Shown: positions 56,641 through 64,000 of the stretch, one piece after another
How positions within the stretch are numbered: the stretch's first letter is position 1
Layout: every line of letters begins with the position of its first letter
DNA from: Thauera propionica
GTDB lineage: Bacteria > Pseudomonadota > Gammaproteobacteria > Burkholderiales > Rhodocyclaceae
Length of the DNA: 64,000 bases
NCBI RefSeq assembly: GCF_002245655.1
Contig: NZ_NOIH01000009.1
Location: forward strand, 1 to 64,000
Direction of reading: 5' to 3'
Made by a program: the position numbers and the translations under genes
Notes under the pieces: model-generated
The model's input: only the letters and a program-made list of their open reading frames with translations
What the model was told of the DNA's origin: nothing
The model's database searches: none

Positions 56641-57534
56641 TCAGAGATCGTCGAAGAAGTCCGTATCCAGACGCTTCAGTTCTATTTTGCGCTTGATGGA
56701 CACGCCGACGTTGTGTTCGACGGCGAGCCGGGCAAGCTCTTCCCCATCAATCAGGACCAGCCTCAGGTGAGGCAGCTCCACGGCGCGTCTTGCATCTTGG
56801 GTGAAGCGACTCGTCGTCACGAAGACGCCGCGATTTGCGCCATGCTTTGCCAACGCACCGAGGAAGCCATTGATGTCCGGCCCACCCACCGGCGCGTCGG
56901 TCCATCGCTTCGCCTGCAGATAGATCCGGTCCAGTTTCAGCCGGTCTTCGTAGATCACGCCATCGATCCCGCCGTCACCTGAACGGCCTGTCACTTCTCC
57001 GACGCCATAACCCATCGCTGCGAGAAGGCGTACGACAAAGCGTTCGAAGCTCGCCGGACTGATGGCGCGTAGCTGAGTCAGTACTTCCTGTTCCAGGGCC
57101 TCCTGAAGTTCCTTCAACGTCTCGTCGATCTGTTCTTCAGGTGTCAATGTTTCGTCGAATTGGGCGGCAGCGCTGACGGGGGCGTTTTCGGAGGCCGCGG
57201 TCGCCTTCCAGCTGCCGAAGCCGTGGCACTCGAAATACTTGCGATCCAGTTTGACTGGCAGATCGGGCAGTGCGAAACGGCCTTTCGTCGAGATCTTGAA
57301 CATCCCGCGACCGCAGCTTTCGATGAGCCCTGTCTTATTGAGGTCGCTCTTGGCCCAGCCGACTCTGTTGAGGTATCGCGGATAACCACTCGGAAGGGTT
57401 TCCGCGAGGTCTTCCTCGGTGAGTCCCAGATGTTCAGCAAGCTCCTGGGAGGCCTCGCGGAGATTGCGCGGGCGTCCGTCGGCAACCAGATCGAGCAGGG
57501 GGCGAATGAGTTCGTGGTACTTCGGGACACTCAT
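56641..57534 (-). CDS. Mrr-type restriction endonuclease-like protein
   Basis: 297 aa from ATG 57534; the frame is open upstream but enters the repeat region. N-terminal Mrr_N winged-helix domain (VPKYHELIRPLLDLVADGRPRNLREASQEL...PRYLNRVGWAKSDLNKTGLIE). C-terminal PD-(D/E)xK nuclease: FERFVVRLLAAMGYG, GRSGDGGIDGVIY (Asp) and IYLQAKRW (QxK). These cut modified DNA or act in a type IV manner; specificity is unknown. No methylase partner nearby. The tight 7-base spacing to macA-like gene suggests read-through, not shared function. Confidence 0.85.
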   Translation of the reverse strand: MSVPKYHELIRPLLDLVADGRPRNLREASQELAEHLGLTEEDLAETLPSGYPRYLNRVGWAKSDLNKTGLIESCGRGMFKISTKGRFALPDLPVKLDRKYFECHGFGSWKATAASENAPVSAAAQFDETLTPEEQIDETLKELQEALEQEVLTQLRAISPASFERFVVRLLAAMGYGVGEVTGRSGDGGIDGVIYEDRLKLDRIYLQAKRWTDAPVGGPDINGFLGALAKHGANRGVFVTTSRFTQDARRAVELPHLRLVLIDGEELARLAVEHNVGVSIKRKIELKRLDTDFFDDL

Positions 57535-57565
57535 GAGGTCTGAGTCCTGCGGTGGTGCAAAGGAT

Positions 57566-57645
57566 GCGTACGCGGTGTTCCTTCCGAGGCTGCGGAACTC
57601 GCTGCGCTCGGACAGTCCTCGCCTCTCCAGGAACACCACGTACGC
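57566..57645 (+). repeat. REP-like palindromic element, copy 1
   Basis: 80 bp with 17-base terminal inverted repeats matching at 16 positions (left GCGTACGCGGTGTTCCT). The core reads GGCTGCGGAACTC then GCTCGGACAGTCCTCGCC. The same core occurs inverted in copy 2, 96 bases away. Confidence 0.8.
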
Positions 57646-57741
57646 ATGCAGGAACTGATTCTGCTCGTTGAACCGCAGCAAAGACGCGGGCTTGATGATC
57701 TTGTTTTTGGCTGATCGAGCGCGGTGGTGCGAGCCGGGGAT

Positions 57742-57823
57742 GCGTGGGGTATTCCTGGCGCAGGCGAGGACTGTCCGAGCCCGAAGGGTGAGTTCCGCAG
57801 CCTGCAGAAGGAATGCCCCATGC
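57742..57823 (-). repeat. REP-like palindromic element, copy 2 (inverted core)
   Basis: 82 bp with 15-base terminal inverted repeats matching at 13 positions (left GCGTGGGGTATTCCT). On the minus strand the core again reads GGCTGCGGAACTC ... GCTCGGACAGTCCTCGCC. A GCGGTGGTGC direct repeat precedes both copies. Confidence 0.8.
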
Positions 57824-57854
57824 AGCCACGGCGGCGTCTTCTCGCGTGGCTGCA
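57821..57854. repeat. Perfect 10-bp inverted repeat next to copy 2
   Basis: TGCAGCCACG and CGTGGCTGCA with a 14-base loop, adjoining the right end of the second REP-like unit. No T-run follows on either strand. Confidence 0.6.
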
Positions 57855-57932
57855 GGAGCGGACACCCGCGGTGGCGATCGGTGCGATGTTGCGCTGTGTG
57901 ATCACCATCCGCATGCTCCCTTTAGACCAGTC

Positions 57933-59666
<1,734 letters not shown>

Positions 59667-59838
59667 CGGGCGGAGATCTGCGTGGGCCACGGACGGGCCG
59701 GTTTTCAATTGGCGCGATTGTAGCCGATCCCGGTCATGCGCCTTGCTTGCCGAGGCCATGGGCGCAGGGCAATCCGCGAACAGCCGCCACGCCTCGGCCG
59801 GTAGAATCGGGGGCTGCCGAACCAACGAGAGGATGCCG

Positions 59839-60990
59839 ATGCCCGATACGGAAGCGCTTGACTGGGTGGAACCGATGCTCGACCGCATGACCGGCGGGGA
59901 CCACACGCTGACGTTGATCCTGCAACTCTTTCTCGTCGTGCTGGCGGTTGTTGTCACCAATTTCTTTCTGCGCCGCACGCTGGCCAGGCTCGAGGCGCGC
60001 ACGCGCAACACGCCGACGCCGTGGGACTTCGCGCTGGTGTCCGCGGCGCGCAAGCCGCTGACAGTGGTGGCGTGGCTTGTCGGCCTCACTTTCGCGGCGC
60101 GAATCCTGCAGACGGAAACTGAGACAGACGCCGCCCTGTTCGAGGCCATCGAACCGGTCCGCACCGTGGGCGTGATTGCCTGTCTGGCGTGGTTCCTGGT
60201 GCGCTTCGTCGGCAATGTCCAGGACGGGATCATGGCGCAGCGCCTGCGTCGGGGCGAGTCGATCGATCGCACCACTGTCGATGCAATTGGAAAGCTGCTG
60301 CGGGTGTCGGTGATCATCACGGCAGTGCTGGTCGCCTTGCAGAGCCTGGGATTCTCGATCTCCGGCGTGCTCGCCTTCGGCGGCATCGGCGGCATTGCGG
60401 TCGGTTTTGCCGCGAAGGACCTGCTCGCCAACTTCTTTGGCGGACTGATGGTGTACCTCGACCGGCCTTTCGTCGTCGGTGACTGGGTGCGGTCGCCCGA
60501 CAAGCAGATCGAAGGCACTGTGGAGGAGATCGGCTGGCGCCTCACACGCATCCGCACCTTCGACAAACGACCCTTGTACGTGCCCAATGCGGTATTCACG
60601 CAGATCACGGTGGAGAATCCGTCGCGCATGACGAACCGGCGCATCAACGAGGTGGTCGGCGTGCGCTACGATGACGTCGGAAAGGTGGCTGCGATCGTCG
60701 ATGACATCAAGGCGATGCTGCGCGGGCACGAGGAAATCGACCAGGATCAGACCATGATCGTCAATCTCAACCAGTTCGGTCCGTCCTCCCTCGACATCAT
60801 GATCTACACCTTCACCCGCACTACCGCCTGGGTGCGCTTCCACGAGATCAAGCAAGACGTGATGCTTAAGGTGGCCGACATTGTCGCGTCGCATGGGGCC
60901 GAGATCGCGTTTCCGACGCGGACACTGCATCTTGCCGGCGCCGCACAGGCGCCCGGGCACGAGCATGTATTGGAGGGCGCAGCGCAATGA
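59839..60990 (+). CDS. Small-conductance mechanosensitive channel (MscS family)
   Basis: 383 aa; ATG 59839 preferred over the ATG six bases earlier because GAGAGG then sits at normal spacing. Four or five membrane segments; the pore helix region is SGVLAFGGIGGIAVGFAAKDLLANFFGGLMVYLDRPFVVGDWV, followed by the beta domain (GTVEEIGWRLTRIRTFDKRPLYVPNAVFTQITVENPSRM) and a C-terminal alpha/beta part. Releases solutes on hypo-osmotic shock. Overlaps crcB by 4 bases (ATGA), indicating a two-gene operon. Confidence 0.92.
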   Translation: MPDTEALDWVEPMLDRMTGGDHTLTLILQLFLVVLAVVVTNFFLRRTLARLEARTRNTPTPWDFALVSAARKPLTVVAWLVGLTFAARILQTETETDAALFEAIEPVRTVGVIACLAWFLVRFVGNVQDGIMAQRLRRGESIDRTTVDAIGKLLRVSVIITAVLVALQSLGFSISGVLAFGGIGGIAVGFAAKDLLANFFGGLMVYLDRPFVVGDWVRSPDKQIEGTVEEIGWRLTRIRTFDKRPLYVPNAVFTQITVENPSRMTNRRINEVVGVRYDDVGKVAAIVDDIKAMLRGHEEIDQDQTMIVNLNQFGPSSLDIMIYTFTRTTAWVRFHEIKQDVMLKVADIVASHGAEIAFPTRTLHLAGAAQAPGHEHVLEGAAQ

Positions 60991-61370
60991 ATCTTGCGGC
61001 GTTCGTGGCCGTGGGGGCCGGGGCAGCGTGCGGGGCCTGGCTACGCTGGGGTCTGGGGCTGTGGCTCAACCCGGCCTTCGTCTTCGTGCCATTGGGGACG
61101 CTGGTTGCCAACCTGGTGGGCGGCTTGCTGATGGGGCTTGCGCTTGCGCTGATCCAGGCCTGGCCGGCGATGAGCCCGGCCCTGAAGCTGCTGCTGACCA
61201 CAGGGCTGTTGGGTGGGCTGACGACCTTCTCGACCTTTTCGGCGGAGGCTTTCCATCTGCTGCAGCGCGGTGCGCTGGGCTGGCTGACGCTGCACCTCAC
61301 CCTCCACGTCGGCGGATCGGTGTTGATGACCTGGGCGGGTTACTCGATCTTCAACGCGCTGCGCGGCTGA
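60987..61370 (+). CDS. crcB: Fluoride ion exporter CrcB/Fluc
   Basis: 127 aa, four membrane segments. Family motifs: GAGAACGAWLRWGL, PLGTLVANLVGGLLMG (pore Asn) and GGLTTFSTFSAE (Phe-box with Thr/Ser lining). Works as an antiparallel dimeric F- channel. ATG overlaps the mscS stop. No fluoride riboswitch is expected or seen, as the upstream sequence is coding. Confidence 0.94.
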   Translation: MNLAAFVAVGAGAACGAWLRWGLGLWLNPAFVFVPLGTLVANLVGGLLMGLALALIQAWPAMSPALKLLLTTGLLGGLTTFSTFSAEAFHLLQRGALGWLTLHLTLHVGGSVLMTWAGYSIFNALRG

Positions 61371-61484
61371 TCGCGTTATCCCTGATCGGCCGTCGTCATG
61401 CTTTGTTGCACACTGCCACAGGCGTGGAGTTGGGGCTCGCGCCCATAATCGACTGGCCTGTTACAAATCCGGAGGCTGAGAACC

Positions 61485-62150
61485 ATGAACAAGATCGTCG
61501 TTTCCCTGACTGCGCTTACCGTTGCCGCGAGCGGCCTGGTGGGCTGCGCGAACATGAGCGAGACCCAGCGCGACACGAGTATCGGTGCCGGCATCGGTGC
61601 CGTGACGGGTGCGGTCATCGGCCGTGCGACTGCGGGCGGCAACAAGACCAAGAGCACGGCGACGGGCGCTGCCGTCGGTGCCGCGATCGGTGCGGCGGGC
61701 GGCTACCTGTGGTCGCAGAACATGCAGAAGCAGAAGGCCGAGATGGAGCAGGCCACGGCGGGCACCGGCATCGGCGTCAGCCAGACCGCCGACAACCAGT
61801 TGAAGGTCGATATTCCGAGCGACATCTCCTTCGATACCGGCCGTTACGACATCAAGCCGAACATGCGCCCGGTACTCGACAGCCTGGCGAGCAGCCTCAA
61901 CCAGCATCCGGTCACGACGATCACCATCATCGGTCACACCGACAGCACGGGCACCGACGCGATCAACAACCCGCTGTCGGTCAACCGCGCCGCCGCGGTA
62001 CGCGACTATCTGGTGGCGCGCGGCGTGTCCTCGCAGCGCATCGCCATCGACGGCCGCGGCTCGCGCCAGCCGATCGCCGACAACGCGACTGCGTCGGGCC
62101 GCGCGATGAACCGCCGCGTCGAAATTTTCGTCGCGGAACAGGCGCGCTGA
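61485..62150 (+). CDS. OmpA-family lipoprotein with glycine-zipper region
   Basis: 221 aa. Lipobox near residue 18-21 (GLVGC, Cys acylated), glycine-zipper segments IGAGIGAVTGAVIG and GAAVGAAIGAAGGYLW, then an OmpA C-terminal peptidoglycan-binding domain (~105-218): DISFDTGRYDIKPNMRPVLDSLA, GHTDSTGTDAINNPLSVNRAAAVRDYLV, GRGSRQPIADN, NRRVEI. Anchors the outer membrane to murein, YiaD-like. Good AGGAGG-like CGGAGG ten bases before ATG. Confidence 0.93.
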   Translation: MNKIVVSLTALTVAASGLVGCANMSETQRDTSIGAGIGAVTGAVIGRATAGGNKTKSTATGAAVGAAIGAAGGYLWSQNMQKQKAEMEQATAGTGIGVSQTADNQLKVDIPSDISFDTGRYDIKPNMRPVLDSLASSLNQHPVTTITIIGHTDSTGTDAINNPLSVNRAAAVRDYLVARGVSSQRIAIDGRGSRQPIADNATASGRAMNRRVEIFVAEQAR

Positions 62151-62192
62151 GTCCCGTCTGAACCGGCCGGCATCGCCGTCGGCCTTCGCAGA

Positions 62193-62229
62193 AAAACGCC
62201 CGCCGGGATGCCATCCCGGCGGGCGTTTT
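62193..62229. terminator. Bidirectional intrinsic terminator between ompA-like gene and thiC
   Basis: 18-bp perfect arms (AAAACGCCCGCCGGGATG and its complement) around one base; the flanking A- and T-runs allow termination in both directions for the two convergent genes. Confidence 0.93.
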
Positions 62230-62250
62230 GTCATCCGGCTGTTGCAGGGG

Positions 62251-64000
<1,750 letters not shown>

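Larger units (their letters stand above)
57535..57932. other. 398-base non-coding region between mrr and glnS carrying repeats
   Basis: No supported gene. Holds two REP-like palindromic units in opposite core orientation and a 10-bp hairpin. Small open frames here are by-products of the repeats. Confidence 0.7.

Noticed and set aside
59667-60647. N-terminal extension of glnS to more than 900 residues
   Set aside because: The extension lies over mscS on the opposite strand and has no GlnRS-like sequence; ATG 59666 gives normal length.

Overview
The window is high-GC bacterial chromosome with few gaps. Gene content points to a betaproteobacterium of the Rhodocyclales, Thauera/Azoarcus/Zoogloea-like. 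The basis is an exosortase-A (XrtA/PEP-CTERM) type exopolysaccharide locus, fused mrpA-B antiporter operons, GTP-dependent PEP carboxykinase, MaeB, and a cysD/cysNC pair. This assignment is inferred from gene content, not from a phylogenetic marker.

Region 1 (1-21.6 kb) is the distal half of the XrtA-associated exopolysaccharide locus. It holds an edge-truncated asparagine-synthase-like gene, an unclassified 557-aa protein, a TPR protein, a GNAT acyltransferase, and an acyl carrier protein followed by the paired exosortase-A-associated hydrolases 2 and 1. Next come a Mur-ligase/peptidyl-tRNA-hydrolase fusion (the most unusual gene here), UDP-glucose dehydrogenase, an MBOAT/SGNH-like acetylation pair and a Wzy/O-antigen-ligase membrane protein. 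The last genes are the XrtA-associated PLP decarboxylase, an asparagine-synthase paralogue, a beta-helix protein and the XrtA-associated acyl-CoA ligase. No exosortase, sugar transferase or PEP-CTERM substrate is in view; these probably lie to the left.

Region 2 (21.7-30.2 kb) is a sulfate uptake/activation group: cysQ plus an SLC13-type permease on one strand, diverging from cysD-cysNC-ampD. A lytic transglycosylase behind a strong sigma-70 promoter and an aminotransferase follow. Region 3 (30.3-38.2 kb) is gluconeogenesis (pckG diverging from maeB), a patatin-like lipase, a PBP7-type endopeptidase and an IclR regulator. A shared TTTCGC-N3-RTGAAA palindrome lies upstream of both maeB and iclR.

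Region 4 (38.3-51.5 kb) has two complete six-gene Mrp cation/proton antiporter operons converging on one pseudouridine synthase gene. In both operons a tiny leader ORF overlaps the mrpA start codon, and the first also has an intrinsic terminator in its leader. Region 5 (51.7-64 kb) holds a small Cys-rich protein, a MacAB-like exporter with two FtsX permeases and a small secreted protein, an Mrr-type nuclease, and a pair of REP-like inverted repeats. It ends with glnS, an MscS channel, crcB, an OmpA-like lipoprotein and thiC running off the right edge.

I saw no tRNA, rRNA, CRISPR array, insertion sequence or replication origin.
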